50,214 nt of DNA from Actinomycetota bacterium (GTDB taxonomy: Bacteria > Actinomycetota > Actinomycetes > Nanopelagicales > Nanopelagicaceae), in NCBI GenBank assembly GCA_009704505.1, contig WLEB01000005.1, forward strand, positions 1 through 50,214, read 5' to 3'. The translations under genes were made by a program, and so were the position numbers. Under the pieces are notes generated by a model. That model did not search any database and was not told the origin of the DNA. It was given only the letters and a program-made list of their open reading frames with translations. Of the stretch, positions 1 through 10,177 are shown piece by piece. Each line of letters begins with the position of its first letter. Positions within the stretch are counted from its first letter, which is position 1.

Positions 1-157
1 ACTCTGGGGGTCCAAGGAACGCAAGGCTGCCTGTCTCAGGCAACAATGAACCAATCTTTAGAGGACCAGATGCTGTTCCTCCACCACCGCAGCCAGCAAG
101 AACTAAGCCAGCGACAGCAGTAGCAACCACGATGGCTGCTTTGTTGAATTTCTGCAT
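1..157 (-). CDS. Branched-chain amino acid ABC transporter substrate-binding lipoprotein (partial, N-terminus only)
   Basis: Only the first 52 codons are in the window; the gene runs off the left edge. Reading from the ATG at 157, a basic N-terminus and a hydrophobic stretch lead to a lipobox (LAGC, Cys at residue 23) followed by a glycine-rich linker. This is a lipoprotein signal peptide that Lgt and LspA, both encoded in this window, would process. The mature start (LKIGSLLPETG) resembles periplasmic binding proteins of the LivJ family, which capture branched-chain amino acids or related ligands for an ABC importer. As I recall, a Liv-type transporter also lies beside the pyk/ANTAR locus in Streptomyces. 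A Shine-Dalgarno sequence AAAGGAG sits just upstream of the ATG. The ligand cannot be told from this fragment. Confidence 0.7.
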   Translation of the reverse strand, partial: MQKFNKAAIVVATAVAGLVLAGCGGGGTASGPLKIGSLLPETGSLAFLGPPE

Positions 158-221
158 GTTTTCTCCTTTAGTAAGTTCCTTTATCAAAGGTATCTAGATG
201 ACCTTCAAAAAGGATCACCGA

Positions 222-250
222 AGTATAACTATGCATTTCGGATCGGTAAA
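222..250 (-). promoter_or_regulatory. Probable promoter of the binding lipoprotein gene
   Basis: On the minus strand a -35 TTTACC (245-250) and a -10 TATACT (222-227) are separated by exactly 17 bases. This gives a leader of about 58 bases before the ATG at 157, which has a good Shine-Dalgarno sequence. It is the best promoter match in the 158-349 gap; I see no clear terminator there for the upstream pdtaR gene. Confidence 0.55.
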
Positions 251-349
251 TACTTATTTGGGCTCGATAATGGCCTGATTCCGGGTTCAATCCGCGCAAT
301 ATGGTCGTAATTTTGGGTGCGGTTCCCCAGGACTATGGTGGTGGGGCGA

Positions 350-931
350 TTAAGAGAGAAACTGCTCGGCCTGCTTTGGGTCGATCACTGCCAAGGCCAC
401 TTCTTTCATCGTAAGCCTTCTATCCATGGCCGCCTTTTGAATCCATGAGAAGGCTTGAGGCTCACTCAAATTTAGAGCAGACATCAAAATACCTTTTGCT
501 TTGTCAATAATTTTGCGAATCTCTAATCGATCGTGTAGATCTGCAACCTCAGCTGCAAGCGACTTCATCTGTTGATGTCTACTGATTGCAATTTCAATCG
601 CCGGTACCAAGTCACCGATCGTAAAAGGCTTGACCACATATGCCATTACACCGGCATCACGTGCCCGCTCAACTAACTCTCTTTGAGAGAAAGCTGTAAG
701 CATAAGAACTGGTGCTATCTCAATAATCTTAGCCGCAGCAGAGATGCCATCTAAGACAGGCATCTTTACATCCAAAATTGCTAGATCTGGTCGATGCTCT
801 CCTGCTAAATCAATTGCTTCTTGACCGTTGGTTGCTGCGGCTACAACCTCATAACCGGCGGCCTGTAACATTTCAATCAGATCCATCCGAATGATTGCTT
901 CATCTTCTGCAACAAGAATCCGCACACTCAT
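350..931 (-). CDS. pdtaR: ANTAR-domain response regulator (PdtaR type)
   Basis: 193 residues, the normal size for this family. The N-terminal receiver domain (about 1-120) has the acidic pocket E9-D10-E11, the phospho-acceptor D54, T79 and the conserved K101-P102. The C-terminal ANTAR RNA-binding domain (about 125-188) holds the family core KAKGILM. Such proteins are phosphorylated by a soluble sensor kinase (PdtaS in mycobacteria) and then bind double-hairpin RNA targets to antiterminate transcription. The kinase gene is not in this window. The position next to pyk matches other Actinobacteria as I recall them. The start ATG at 931 is preceded by a GGATGG purine stretch. The gene lies downstream of a tRNA gene on the same strand and may share its transcript. 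Confidence 0.9.
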   Translation of the reverse strand: MSVRILVAEDEAIIRMDLIEMLQAAGYEVVAAATNGQEAIDLAGEHRPDLAILDVKMPVLDGISAAAKIIEIAPVLMLTAFSQRELVERARDAGVMAYVVKPFTIGDLVPAIEIAISRHQQMKSLAAEVADLHDRLEIRKIIDKAKGILMSALNLSEPQAFSWIQKAAMDRRLTMKEVALAVIDPKQAEQFLS

Positions 932-992
932 TTTCGGACCATCCTTTCTTGCTCAATGCCTGTGTAGCAGGATGTAGATTTTAAAACTTGCG

Positions 993-1065
993 TGCCCCGA
1001 GTCGGATTCGAACCGACACTATGCAGTGTTTGAGACTGCCCTCTCTACCGTTGGAGTACCGAGGC
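993..1065 (-). tRNA. tRNA with anticodon CAA (Leu by anticodon), unusual class I architecture
   Basis: Read on the minus strand, the 73 bases fold as: 7-bp acceptor stem (GCCTCGG/TCGGGGC with two G-U pairs), a weak 3-bp D stem with a GG-containing loop, a perfect 5-bp anticodon stem (GCAGT/ACTGC) around the loop CTCAAAC, a 5-base variable loop (ATAGT), a perfect T stem (GTCGG/CCGAC) with loop TTCGAAT, and discriminator A73. No CCA is encoded. The anticodon CAA (1030-1032) reads UUG, so leucine is expected. However, bacterial tRNA-Leu normally carries a long variable arm and is over 80 bases, and this one does not. The amino acid carried is therefore inferred from the anticodon alone. It lies between pyk and the ANTAR regulator. 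Confidence 0.85.
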
Positions 1066-1077
1066 CTTAAGTTAGCC

Positions 1078-1107
1078 ATTCTAACCGCAAACTGGTTTGG
1101 TTCGGAA
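1078..1107 (-). promoter_or_regulatory. Probable promoter of the CAA tRNA
   Basis: The minus strand has a -10 TAGAAT (1078-1083) with a weak -35 TTCCGA (1102-1107) at an 18-base spacing, starting just after the pyk stop codon. The -10 ends 12 bases before the first tRNA base at 1065, a typical distance for a tRNA promoter. The gene could also be read through from pyk. Confidence 0.45.
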
Positions 1108-1116
1108 AACGAGAAT

Positions 1117-2556
1117 CTATTGATATGCAGGAACAACGCCGCCTACTGCATCGCCCACGCGGTGTACTCGCATTGCATTTGTTGATCCAGGAATTCCAGG
1201 CGGAGATCCAGCGACAATAACCACAGCCTCACCTACTTTTGCGCGACCAGATTCAATGAGCAATGTGTCGGTTTGCTTCACCATTTCATCAGTGTGCTTG
1301 ACAGTCGAAGCGATTGCGGGTTCGACGCCCCACGTCAGTGCAAGGCGATTGTAAGTACCAACTTCTGGAGTGAATGCAAGAATTGGAATGCGTGAACGTA
1401 ACCGAGCCATTCGGCGAGCGGAATCACCTGATTGAGTAAATGTCACCAAATACTTCGCTTCGACGATTCCACCTACTTCTGCTGCTGCGCGAGTAATTGC
1501 GCCACCCTTTGTTCGTGGAGTTGTTCGAAGAGGTCGAATCATCTCGAAGCCGCCCTCTTCTGTACGCGCAATTATTCGCGCCATAGTTGCTACGGCTTCG
1601 ATGGCAAAAGCTCCAACAGAAGTTTCACCCGACAACATCAATGCATCTGCGCCATCTAAAACAGCATTTGCACAATCAGTAGCCTCTGCTCGAGTTGGAG
1701 TTGAATTATTAATCATTGAATCTAACATCTGAGTTGCCACGATGACTGGCTTGGCCGCTTCACGGGCCAATTCAATGCATCTCTTTTGGACTAAGGGAAC
1801 TTCTTCGATAGGCATTTCAACACCTAGGTCACCACGGGCAACCATGATGCCATCAAATGCGTTGACGATCTCCTGAAGATTGTGCACAGCCTGAGGTTTT
1901 TCAATCTTTGCAATAACGGGAATTCGGATCCCAACTTCATCCATGATCTTGTGGACGTCATCAATATCTTTTGCATTTCGAACGAAGGACAAAGCAATAA
2001 AATCTGCACCAGCCCTAAGTCCCCAACGAAGATCATCCATGTCTTTTTCAGAAAGGGCAGGAACTGAAACCGCCACCCCTGGCAGATTGATTCCTTTACT
2101 GTTGCTTACTAATCCTGGTTCAATAACTTTGGTTACAACATCATTTCCCTTTACGGCAGTAACCTCGACGGTAACTTTCCCATCATCAATGAGTATACGA
2201 TCCCCTGGCTTGCAATCCTTTGGAAGCCCTTTGTAGGTGGTCCCGACTCTTTCTTTACTTCCCTCAATTTCATCGGTTGTAATAGTAAAAACATCACCGC
2301 GAGAGAGCTCGTGGGGACCATCTGCAAATTGCGAAAGTCGAATCTTTGGACCTTGCAGATCAATTAGCACGGCTACTGGTACTGCTGCATTCTTTGCGCC
2401 ATCTCTTACAAGATCAAGTCGTAGTTGGTGATCTGCATGTGTGCCATGAGACAGATTCAACCTCGCCATATTCATACCTGCATGAATGAGCTGTTTTACT
2501 TTTTCGGCAGAGTCCACTGCTGGACCCATCGTGCACACTATTTTTGCTCTACGCAT
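1117..2556 (-). CDS. pyk: Pyruvate kinase
   Basis: 479 residues, the usual length for bacterial pyruvate kinase, which converts phosphoenolpyruvate and ADP to pyruvate and ATP at the end of glycolysis in the cytoplasm. The N-terminal barrel shows the substrate-binding R32 and N34-S36-H37, the catalytic strand IAKIEKP (K217, E219), the metal-binding segment MVARGDLGVEMP around residues 239-249, and ATQMLDSM near 274-281. The C-terminal effector domain follows and ends normally. The gene starts 10 bases after the gltD stop on the same strand, so it is probably cotranscribed with gltB-gltD. A TAACGT element 7 bases before the ATG could also give a short or leaderless transcript. No Shine-Dalgarno sequence is evident. 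Confidence 0.97.
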   Translation of the reverse strand: MRRAKIVCTMGPAVDSAEKVKQLIHAGMNMARLNLSHGTHADHQLRLDLVRDGAKNAAVPVAVLIDLQGPKIRLSQFADGPHELSRGDVFTITTDEIEGSKERVGTTYKGLPKDCKPGDRILIDDGKVTVEVTAVKGNDVVTKVIEPGLVSNSKGINLPGVAVSVPALSEKDMDDLRWGLRAGADFIALSFVRNAKDIDDVHKIMDEVGIRIPVIAKIEKPQAVHNLQEIVNAFDGIMVARGDLGVEMPIEEVPLVQKRCIELAREAAKPVIVATQMLDSMINNSTPTRAEATDCANAVLDGADALMLSGETSVGAFAIEAVATMARIIARTEEGGFEMIRPLRTTPRTKGGAITRAAAEVGGIVEAKYLVTFTQSGDSARRMARLRSRIPILAFTPEVGTYNRLALTWGVEPAIASTVKHTDEMVKQTDTLLIESGRAKVGEAVVIVAGSPPGIPGSTNAMRVHRVGDAVGGVVPAYQ

Positions 2557-2566
2557 GGTCGTTACG

Positions 2567-4021
2567 TTAGACCATTAAGGGTTTAGAAGTTGGTTCAATC
2601 GGTGATGGGAGTTGAGTTGCGCCCGTTAGGTATGTATCAACGGCTGCTGCAGCGCTGCGCCCTTCAGCGATAGCCCAAACAATTAGAGATTGTCCGCGCC
2701 CGGCATCTCCGGCAACGAAGATCCCCTCTTCACTTGTCTGAAAGTTTGCATCGCGCTTTATGTTTCCTCGCTCATCGAGCTGTACTTCTAACTGATTGAT
2801 TAAAGATGACTTTTCTGGCCCAGTAAATCCCATCGCCATAAATACAAAGTCGGCTTTGATCTCCTTCTCACTTCCTGTCTTAGCCTCAAATTTTCCATTC
2901 ACAAATTCGGTTTCAACAATCTTAATTGCACGTAAATTACCTTCGGAGTCCCCTAAAAACTCTTCTGTGCTTACTGCAAACATTCGGTTGTCTTGCTCCT
3001 CATGTGCACTAGATACTCGATAGATCATCGGATATGTTGGCCAAGGCTGTGATGATGGTCGCTCATCACTTGGTCTTGGCATAATTTCTAGTTGTGTAAC
3101 AGATGCTGCGCCTTGACGCACCGAAGTTCCTAAACAATCAGCACCAGTATCTCCACCGCCAAGAATGACAACATGTTTTCCGGCAACGTTAATGTGTGGC
3201 TCTTCAACTTCACCTAAGGCCTGTTTGTTTCCCCAAGGCAAAAACTCCATCGCTTGGTAAACACCTTTGAGCTCTCGGCCTTTAATGTTGAGGTCTCGCC
3301 ATTGTGTCGCGCCCACTGCAAGTACTACTGCGTCATATTTTCTACGTAAATCTGTTCCCGTTAACTCTATTCCAACATCTACGCCTGCACGAAAACGTGT
3401 TCCTTCTTTCTCCATCTGTTCTAATCGACGATCAAGAATATGTTTTTCCATCTTAAACTCTGGAATTCCGTAACGCAGAAGTCCGCCAATCTTGTCTGCT
3501 CTTTCATAAACAGCAACCGTGTGTCCAGCCCTTGTTAACTGTTGAGCGGCAGCTAAACCTGCAGGGCCTGAACCAATGACAGCCACAGTCTTGCCAGTTA
3601 AACGATCTGGCTGCATGGGTTTAACGTTGTCCATGTCGAATGCTTCTTCAATAGTGCGAAGTTCAATCTGCTTAATCGTCACTGCATCACGATTAATTGC
3701 TACAACGCATGCTGTTTCACATGGCGCCGGGCAAAGACGACCTGTGAACTCTGGAAAATTATTTGTTGCATGAAGGCGATTAATTGCCTCTTCTTTATCC
3801 CCACGAAAAATCAGGTCGTTCCACTCTGGAATCAAGTTTCCTAGTGGGCAACCGTTGTGACAGAAAGGAATTCCGCAGTCCATGCATCGGCCAGCTTGCT
3901 TTTGTAAGTGCTCGAAACTCTGAGGCTCGTAGACTTCGCGCCAATCTTTGATACGAACATCTACAGGGCGGCGCTTTGGTACTTCGCGCCCAGTATTCAT
4001 AAAACCTTTTGGATCACCCAT
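2567..4021 (-). CDS. gltD: Glutamate synthase, small subunit
   Basis: 484 residues. This is the FAD- and iron-sulphur-containing beta subunit of NADPH-dependent glutamate synthase. It takes electrons from NADPH and passes them to GltB for reductive synthesis of glutamate from glutamine and 2-oxoglutarate. The N-terminal ferredoxin-like region has Cys46, Cys49, Cys54 and Cys58. A first Rossmann motif ([15 protein letters not shown], about 150-164) binds FAD and a second ([12 protein letters not shown]) binds NADPH. The C-terminal motif [18 protein letters not shown] closes the FAD site. The start ATG overlaps the end of gltB by 8 bases, so the two subunits are translationally coupled. Confidence 0.96.
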   Translation of the reverse strand: MGDPKGFMNTGREVPKRRPVDVRIKDWREVYEPQSFEHLQKQAGRCMDCGIPFCHNGCPLGNLIPEWNDLIFRGDKEEAINRLHATNNFPEFTGRLCPAPCETACVVAINRDAVTIKQIELRTIEEAFDMDNVKPMQPDRLTGKTVAVIGSGPAGLAAAQQLTRAGHTVAVYERADKIGGLLRYGIPEFKMEKHILDRRLEQMEKEGTRFRAGVDVGIELTGTDLRRKYDAVVLAVGATQWRDLNIKGRELKGVYQAMEFLPWGNKQALGEVEEPHINVAGKHVVILGGGDTGADCLGTSVRQGAASVTQLEIMPRPSDERPSSQPWPTYPMIYRVSSAHEEQDNRMFAVSTEEFLGDSEGNLRAIKIVETEFVNGKFEAKTGSEKEIKADFVFMAMGFTGPEKSSLINQLEVQLDERGNIKRDANFQTSEEGIFVAGDAGRGQSLIVWAIAEGRSAAAAVDTYLTGATQLPSPIEPTSKPLMV

Positions 4022-7000
4022 TTGCTGCCACCTCCATAACTAGTTCATCAACTGGTAAACCGTCTCGTTCTGCTCTCTCCATTGCTGCAAGAACACGCGC
4101 ATAGTCGCGAGGCATCACAAGTGAAATTCGCGAAAGGCTCTTGTCCCAGTCTTTCAATAGCGCGCCAGTAACCTCTGAACCAGTTTCTGCGAAAAACACC
4201 GAGAGATTGTCTTTTAAGTTCACGACCTGATCTTGAGGCACGGCAAGAATATCTACCATCTCTGAATTCACATGTGCTCTATCTAGGTCTAGTACAAATG
4301 CGCGTCCACCCGACATCCCTGCGGCAAAATTTCGACCTGTTTGACCCAAGACAATAACTGTTCCGCCAGTCATGTATTCACAACCGTGATCACCGATTCC
4401 TTCTACGATTGCAAGAGCGCCAGAGTTTCGAACACAGAAACGCTCGCCAACAACGCCGCGAATAAAAATCTCACCCGATGTAGCACCATAACCAATGACA
4501 TTTCCAGCAATCACATTGTTCTGTGATGGGAAGCTAGCTTTCTCATCCGGGCGAACTACTACACGACCTCCCGAAATTCCTTTTCCAACATAGTCATTAG
4601 AATCGCCGTAAAGACGAATAGAAACACCACTCGGAATAAATGCACCTAATGATTGACCTGCAGAGCCATGTAAAACAACATCTATAGTGCCTGCTGGCAA
4701 TCCATCAACTCCATATTTTCGAGTGACCTCTGCACCAAGCATTGTTCCTACAGTTCTATTCACATTTCGAACTGGCAGATCAATTTTCACGCTCTCACCC
4801 TTTTCAAGGGCAGGTGCTGCCAAAGAGATAAGTTGATTGTCTAAGGCGTTTTCTAGGCCATGGTCTTGCTTGATTGTGTTGTGAAGTGGACTGTCCACAT
4901 CAGGACGCATAAGTAACGGAGCAAGATCTAATCCAGATGCCTTCCAATGATCTATTGCTTTACGTGTGTCAAGAAATTCAACATGACCAATTGCTTCTTG
5001 CATAGTTTTAAACCCTAGTTGCGCAAGAATTTCACGAACCTCTTCAGCAATGTATTCAAAGAATGTTTCAACAAACTCAGGCTTACCGCTAAAGTTTTTG
5101 CGCAATTCAGGATTTTGAGTTGCAACTCCAACTGGGCATGTGTCTAGATGACACACTCTCATCATGATGCATCCTGAAACCACAAGTGGAGCGGTTGCAA
5201 ATCCATACTCTTCGGCGCCAAGAAGCGCGGCGATTACTACATCTCGACCTGTTTTCAACTGGCCATCAGTCTGCACGACAATGCGATCACGCAGACCATT
5301 AAGCAATAGTGTTTGTTGAGTCTCTGCTAATCCAAGTTCCCAAGGCGCTCCTGCATGCTTGAGAGATGTCAACGGTGATGCACCGGTTCCACCATCATGA
5401 CCGGAGATCAAAACAACATCAGCATGTGCCTTTGAAACTCCAGCAGCAACGGTTCCTACTCCTACTTCTGCGACAAGTTTGACGTGTATTCGCGCATTCT
5501 TATTTGCATTCTTTAGGTCATGGATGAGTTGAGCTAAATCTTCAATTGAATAAATGTCATGGTGAGGCGGAGGCGAAATCAGCCCAACACCAGGTGTTGA
5601 GTAACGAGCCTTTGCAATCCATGGATAGACCTTGTATCCCGGAAGCTGGCCTCCCTCTCCTGGTTTTGCGCCCTGAGAAATTTTGATCTGAATGTCATCA
5701 CTATTTACTAGGTAATTACTATTTACACCAAACCGCCCGGACGCAACTTGCTTGATAGCAGATCGCTTTGAATCTCCATTTGCCATGGGGGTATATCGCT
5801 CAATCTCTTCCCCACCTTCGCCAGTGTTGGATTTGCCGCCAATGCGGTTCATGGCAATTGCTAAGGTTTCGTGCGCTTCTGCAGAAATAGATCCATATGA
5901 CATTGCACCAGTTGAAAATCTCTTAATGATCTCACTTGCTGGTTCCACATCATCAATTGAAATTGGTTTGTTTGCGCCACCATTGAACTCAAATAAGCCG
6001 CGCAAAGTCATTAACCTCGAGCTTTGCTCGTTAACGCGATCGGTATATCTCTTAAAGATGTCGTAGCGCTTATTTCTTGTTGAATGTTGAAGCGTAAAGA
6101 CTGTTTCCGGATCAAATAAATGTGGCTCACCTTCACGGCGCCATTGATATTCGCCGCCAATTGGCAAGCGTTTTGTTCCGGGGACTTCTCCCCCAGGTGG
6201 ATATGCAATGTTATGTCGGGCAATCGTTTCTTGGGCTATGACATCCAGTGATACTCCACCCAATCGAGATGTTGTTCCAACAAAATACTCATCTACAACT
6301 TCTTGTGACAGTCCAATAGCCTCAAAAACTTGTGCACCGGTATAAGAGGCAATTGTGCTAATTCCCATCTTCGACATAACTTTTAAGACACCTTTACCTA
6401 AACTCTTAATCAGATTCTTTACAGCCTTTTCAGGTGTAATACCGGTAATCACACCTTGGAGTACTAAATCTTCGGCAGACTCCATAGCTAAATATGGATT
6501 AACACATGCCGCCCCATAACCGATCAGCAAAGCAACATGATGAACTTCTCGAACGTCACCGGCTTCAACCACTAGGCCAACTGATGTACGAGTTTTCTCT
6601 CTAATGAGATGGTGATGAACCGCCGCTGTCAATAACAATGATGGAATCGGAGCATCCTCTGCATCGCCATCTCGATCTGACAAGACAATGATGTGCGCAC
6701 CGTCTTTAATGGCTTGTGATACTTCCTTTTTAATCACATTGAGGCGATCTCGAAGTCCAGCCCCACCTTGAGACACATTGAAAAGACCACGGATTACATG
6801 AGCGCTCAGTTCAGGAAAATCCTCATCGGCATTAATGTTGATGATCTTGGCTAACTCATCATTATCGATTACTGGAAATGCTAATGAGACTTGGCGACAA
6901 CTTTCTGGACTCGGATCAAGAAGGTTATGTTCTGGACCCATTGAAGTTCCCAAACTTGTAACTAGCTCCTCGCGAATTGCATCTAACGGCGGATTAGTTA

Positions 7001-8531
7001 CTTGTGCAAACAGCTGGGAGAAGTAATCAAAAATTAATCGAGGCTTTTCCGACAACGCTGCGATCGGTGTATCTGTTCCCATAGAACCCAATGGCTCCAT
7101 ACCGTTTTTGGCCATAGGCGTGATCAAAATACGCAGATCCTCTTCTGTGTAACCAAATGCACGTTGACGACGAACAACCGAAGAGTGTGGATAGACAATA
7201 TGTTCACGAGATGGAAGTTCGCTTAATTTAACCATTCCATCTTCTAGCCATTTGCCATAGGGGGCCGCATTGGCCAACTCATCTTTGATTTCGCCATCTT
7301 CAATAATGCGTCCTTGTTCAATATCAACTAAAAACATTTTTCCGGGTTGTAGGCGACCCTTTCGTTCAATATTTTCTGCAGGAAAATCAAGAACTCCTAC
7401 TTCAGATGCAAGTACTACAAGACCATCTTTTGTAACCCAGTATCTAGATGGTCGTAGCCCATTGCGATCTAGAACTGCACCAACTTGATGGCCATCTGTA
7501 AATGTCACACATGCTGGTCCATCCCAAGGCTCCATTAATGATGAATGGAATGCATAGAAGTCACGACGGTTCTTAGGCATCGATGCATGGTTCTCCCATG
7601 CTTCAGGAATCATCATCAGCACTGAATGTGCAAGTGATCGTCCACCTAAGTAAAGAAGCTCTAGAACTTCATCAAATGATGCCGAGTCCGAACCATCCAT
7701 CTGAACAATTGGAAAGAGCCTGTTGAGATCTCCTGGAATTACATCACTCTTTAGTAATGATTCGCGGGCTCGCATCCAATTTCGATTTCCCTTGACCGTA
7801 TTGATTTCTCCGTTGTGAGCGATAAAGCGGTAAGGATGAGCAAGTGGCCATGATGGGAAAGTATTAGTAGAAAAACGAGAGTGAACTAAGGCCAAAGGTG
7901 AGACAACTCGCTCATCTGATAGCTCTGGGAAAAACTCTTCAAGTTGTCCAGTTGTGAGCATGCCTTTATAAACAATGGTCTGAGAGGAAAGAGATGGGAA
8001 ATAAACTTCTAAGGAGTGCTCAACTCTTTTTCGGAAACAAAAGGCTAGACGATCTAGAACTATTCCAGTCTCACCATTTTTACCCGAAACAAATAGCTGA
8101 TGAAACTCCGGCATGACTGAAACGGCAGTTTTTCCCAGGGAACTTGGATTTATAGGAACTTCGCGCCATCCCAAAACATTAAGACCTTCTTCTTCAGCAA
8201 TCTTTTTTATCTCATCCTTAAAACTGGTTCCTCGTGCAACAAAAGCAATACCTGCGGCATAGGAATCGGCAGGCGGAAGATTAAATTCGGTAACTTCTTG
8301 AAAGTATGTATCGGGAATTCGAATCAGAATTCCCGCACCATCTCCGCTATCAGGCTCTGCACCTGATGCTCCTCGATGCTCCATATTGCGAAGGGCGGTC
8401 AATGCCTTTGAAACAATTTCATGTGTTGCGATTTTGTTGAGGGTAGCAACCATTGCAACACCACATGCATCATGCTCATTGGCAGGGTTATATAACCCTT
8501 GAACTTGTGGATAATTATTTGCGAAGGCCAT
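4014..8531 (-). CDS. gltB: Glutamate synthase, large subunit
   Basis: 1505 residues. Order of domains: a type II glutamine amidotransferase domain, a central domain, an FMN-binding synthase barrel, and a C-terminal beta-helix domain rich in Gly ([24 protein letters not shown]). I chose the ATG at 8531, not the one at 8567, because AGGAG lies 5 bases upstream of it and no usable ribosome site precedes the longer start. With this start the nucleophile is Cys23 (in [11 protein letters not shown]) behind a 22-residue propeptide, as expected for this autoprocessed family. A cysteine cluster ([15 protein letters not shown]) in the synthase domain binds the 3Fe-4S centre. It makes ammonia from glutamine and tunnels it to 2-oxoglutarate. 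It is followed directly by gltD. Confidence 0.96.
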   Translation of the reverse strand: MAFANNYPQVQGLYNPANEHDACGVAMVATLNKIATHEIVSKALTALRNMEHRGASGAEPDSGDGAGILIRIPDTYFQEVTEFNLPPADSYAAGIAFVARGTSFKDEIKKIAEEEGLNVLGWREVPINPSSLGKTAVSVMPEFHQLFVSGKNGETGIVLDRLAFCFRKRVEHSLEVYFPSLSSQTIVYKGMLTTGQLEEFFPELSDERVVSPLALVHSRFSTNTFPSWPLAHPYRFIAHNGEINTVKGNRNWMRARESLLKSDVIPGDLNRLFPIVQMDGSDSASFDEVLELLYLGGRSLAHSVLMMIPEAWENHASMPKNRRDFYAFHSSLMEPWDGPACVTFTDGHQVGAVLDRNGLRPSRYWVTKDGLVVLASEVGVLDFPAENIERKGRLQPGKMFLVDIEQGRIIEDGEIKDELANAAPYGKWLEDGMVKLSELPSREHIVYPHSSVVRRQRAFGYTEEDLRILITPMAKNGMEPLGSMGTDTPIAALSEKPRLIFDYFSQLFAQVTNPPLDAIREELVTSLGTSMGPEHNLLDPSPESCRQVSLAFPVIDNDELAKIININADEDFPELSAHVIRGLFNVSQGGAGLRDRLNVIKKEVSQAIKDGAHIIVLSDRDGDAEDAPIPSLLLTAAVHHHLIREKTRTSVGLVVEAGDVREVHHVALLIGYGAACVNPYLAMESAEDLVLQGVITGITPEKAVKNLIKSLGKGVLKVMSKMGISTIASYTGAQVFEAIGLSQEVVDEYFVGTTSRLGGVSLDVIAQETIARHNIAYPPGGEVPGTKRLPIGGEYQWRREGEPHLFDPETVFTLQHSTRNKRYDIFKRYTDRVNEQSSRLMTLRGLFEFNGGANKPISIDDVEPASEIIKRFSTGAMSYGSISAEAHETLAIAMNRIGGKSNTGEGGEEIERYTPMANGDSKRSAIKQVASGRFGVNSNYLVNSDDIQIKISQGAKPGEGGQLPGYKVYPWIAKARYSTPGVGLISPPPHHDIYSIEDLAQLIHDLKNANKNARIHVKLVAEVGVGTVAAGVSKAHADVVLISGHDGGTGASPLTSLKHAGAPWELGLAETQQTLLLNGLRDRIVVQTDGQLKTGRDVVIAALLGAEEYGFATAPLVVSGCIMMRVCHLDTCPVGVATQNPELRKNFSGKPEFVETFFEYIAEEVREILAQLGFKTMQEAIGHVEFLDTRKAIDHWKASGLDLAPLLMRPDVDSPLHNTIKQDHGLENALDNQLISLAAPALEKGESVKIDLPVRNVNRTVGTMLGAEVTRKYGVDGLPAGTIDVVLHGSAGQSLGAFIPSGVSIRLYGDSNDYVGKGISGGRVVVRPDEKASFPSQNNVIAGNVIGYGATSGEIFIRGVVGERFCVRNSGALAIVEGIGDHGCEYMTGGTVIVLGQTGRNFAAGMSGGRAFVLDLDRAHVNSEMVDILAVPQDQVVNLKDNLSVFFAETGSEVTGALLKDWDKSLSRISLVMPRDYARVLAAMERAERDGLPVDELVMEVAANG

Positions 8532-8593
8532 AACCGCTCCTACAGATTGTCCGAAAAAATGGGACATCCTTGGCCCGAACTACTTAGGGGGAA

Positions 8594-8622
8594 AGCCTAG
8601 CAAGAAGGCAGGTTTGTGTCGC
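8594..8622 (-). promoter_or_regulatory. Possible gltB promoter
   Basis: On the minus strand GCGACA (8617-8622) and TAGGCT (8594-8599) lie 17 bases apart, and the -10 is preceded by TGC, an extended -10 feature. It would give a leader of about 55 bases carrying the AGGAG site of gltB. The fit is moderate only. Confidence 0.4.
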
Positions 8623-8638
8623 CCTAAATTGTGTGAGA

Positions 8639-9346
8639 TTAAAGCCCTGAAATATTGGCGATCTTTCCAATTCCAGCGGTAATAAGCATGCCTAGGCTTC
8701 CTCCGAGCATTACTCGAAGTGTTGGAGACAAGATCCGAGAGCCTGCAAGTCTTGCGCTGACTACTCCAGTGATGAGCAGTCCGCCTAAAGTGAAGACAAC
8801 GATTGACCAAAACTTTGCGCCAACAGTTGGAGCAAAGGCTCCCGCAAATGGAATCAGTCCTCCTGATGTGAAAGAGATTGCAGATGCAATTGCAGCTTGG
8901 ATCGGCCTGGCTTTAGTGTGTGGATGTTGACCAAGTTCATCTCGCAAATGTGCCTCTAACGCATCTTTCTGATGCATCTGTTGTGCAACCTGCATAGCTA
9001 AATCTGGAGTAAGCCCACGTTGAATATAAATATGTTGCAACTCAATTAATTCTGATTCTGGATCAGTAGCTAAGTGCTCCATCTCCAAAAGCCGATCAGA
9101 TTCTTCAACATCATTTTGAGATCTGACTGAAACATATTCGCCAACTGCCATCGACATTGCACCTGCAGTTATTCCAGCAACACCCGCAGTTAAGAGAAAG
9201 TCATTCTTTCCCGCCGCGGCAACACCAATCATTAAGGCAGCAGTTGAGACCAATCCATCATTTGCACCCAGGACTGCAGCACGTAACCACCCGGCACGAT
9301 GTGTGCGATGTTGTAAGTTGCGCCGATAGACATCTTCTAGGCTCAT
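8639..9346 (-). CDS. VIT1/CCC1 family metal ion transporter
   Basis: 235 residues of a membrane protein in the VIT1/CCC1 family, whose known members move Fe2+ or Mn2+ out of the cytoplasm or into a compartment. The N-terminal signature HRAGWLRAAVLGANDGLVSTAALMIG forms the first membrane segment. A second segment with AGAMSMAVGEYVSVRSQ follows. A hydrophilic, Glu/His-rich loop (about 75-145, with EMEH, EAHLRDELG and QHPHTK) is the usual metal-binding cytoplasmic part. Three further hydrophobic segments end the protein. The substrate in this organism is not shown by the sequence. It sits between lgt and gltB, 15 bases after the lgt stop, with no Shine-Dalgarno sequence but a -10-like box 7 bases before the ATG. 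Confidence 0.85.
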   Translation of the reverse strand: MSLEDVYRRNLQHRTHRAGWLRAAVLGANDGLVSTAALMIGVAAAGKNDFLLTAGVAGITAGAMSMAVGEYVSVRSQNDVEESDRLLEMEHLATDPESELIELQHIYIQRGLTPDLAMQVAQQMHQKDALEAHLRDELGQHPHTKARPIQAAIASAISFTSGGLIPFAGAFAPTVGAKFWSIVVFTLGGLLITGVVSARLAGSRILSPTLRVMLGGSLGMLITAGIGKIANISGL

Positions 9347-9353
9347 GATTATC

Positions 9354-9359
9354 AGCCTA
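9354..9359 (-). promoter_or_regulatory. Possible leaderless -10 box of the VIT family gene
   Basis: TAGGCT (minus strand) ends 7 bases before the ATG at 9346, the spacing expected if transcription starts at the A of the start codon. No Shine-Dalgarno sequence precedes this ATG. No convincing -35 is visible, so support is modest. Confidence 0.35.
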
Positions 9360-9361
9360 CA

Positions 9362-10174
9362 TTAAGACTTTGTTCTCTCCTTAGCGGCACGCAGAAAATA
9401 GGCCAGCGAAAGAGCGCCAACAAGCAGACTCACCCACACATTTACTCGAAGCCCAGCTATCGTATTCGCAATATCAATTCGAATTAACTCAATAAACAGA
9501 CGTCCGAAGCAGTAGGCGACAACGTAGGCAGCAAAACTCTGACCAGGCTTTAACCGCTTACCAAAGTAGATAAGCGCAACAGCTACAAGTGAACACCAAA
9601 TTGCCTCATACAAAAATGTGGGATGAAAACTTTCAAATTGTTTAAATCCCTCTGGTCGATATTGAACTGGAACCTGCAAAGACCACCAAGTATCTAGTGG
9701 GCGACCAAAAAGTTCTCCATTAAACCAGTTTCCGAATCGACCGATTGCTTGTGCGAACAAAATTCCAGGCGCCAGACTGTCTGCGAAGACTGAAAAAGAT
9801 GGAAGGTCCGATTTCTTTTGCAACATTCGATACCTCAAAAAAGCTGCAAAAAGTCCGATAGAGATCGCGCCCCAAATCCCTAATCCACCTTCCCAGATTT
9901 TGAATGCATCTATTGGCTCACCATTAGATCCGAAATATGCCGCTGGAGATGAAATCACATGATAGATGCGACCACCGATTATTCCTGCAGGAACAGCAGT
10001 GATCGCAACTTCGGCAACAACAGACTCACCGTGGGCAGTTTTTGCTCTGAAGCGTTTATCTCCCAACCAAATTGCAACAGCTATACCTGTGATAATGCAG
10101 AGTGCATAGAAATGAACTGTGAATGGTCCAATCTCTAACGCCGAAACCGATGGCGTTGGGAAGGCAACGTTCAA
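9362..10174 (-). CDS. lgt: Prolipoprotein diacylglyceryl transferase
   Basis: 270 residues, the family length. Lgt is a membrane enzyme that moves diacylglycerol from phosphatidylglycerol to the lipobox cysteine of prolipoproteins, before LspA cuts the signal peptide. The diagnostic motifs are all visible: GGRIYHVI (about 67-74), WEGGLGIWG, the Lgt signature GRFGNWFNGELFG, and the HPTFLYEAIW segment near the C-terminus. About seven hydrophobic segments can be counted. The start codon appears to be TTG at 10174, three bases after the stop of the DsbA-like gene; the nearest purine-rich site (GAGG) is about 11 bases away, so translation may rely on coupling. Confidence 0.96.
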   Translation of the reverse strand: MNVAFPTPSVSALEIGPFTVHFYALCIITGIAVAIWLGDKRFRAKTAHGESVVAEVAITAVPAGIIGGRIYHVISSPAAYFGSNGEPIDAFKIWEGGLGIWGAISIGLFAAFLRYRMLQKKSDLPSFSVFADSLAPGILFAQAIGRFGNWFNGELFGRPLDTWWSLQVPVQYRPEGFKQFESFHPTFLYEAIWCSLVAVALIYFGKRLKPGQSFAAYVVAYCFGRLFIELIRIDIANTIAGLRVNVWVSLLVGALSLAYFLRAAKERTKS

Positions 10175-10177
10175 ACT

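Noticed and set aside
8532..8567. Longer gltB start at 8567
   Set aside because: No usable ribosome site precedes it, while the ATG at 8531 has AGGAG 5 bases upstream and leaves a propeptide of normal length.
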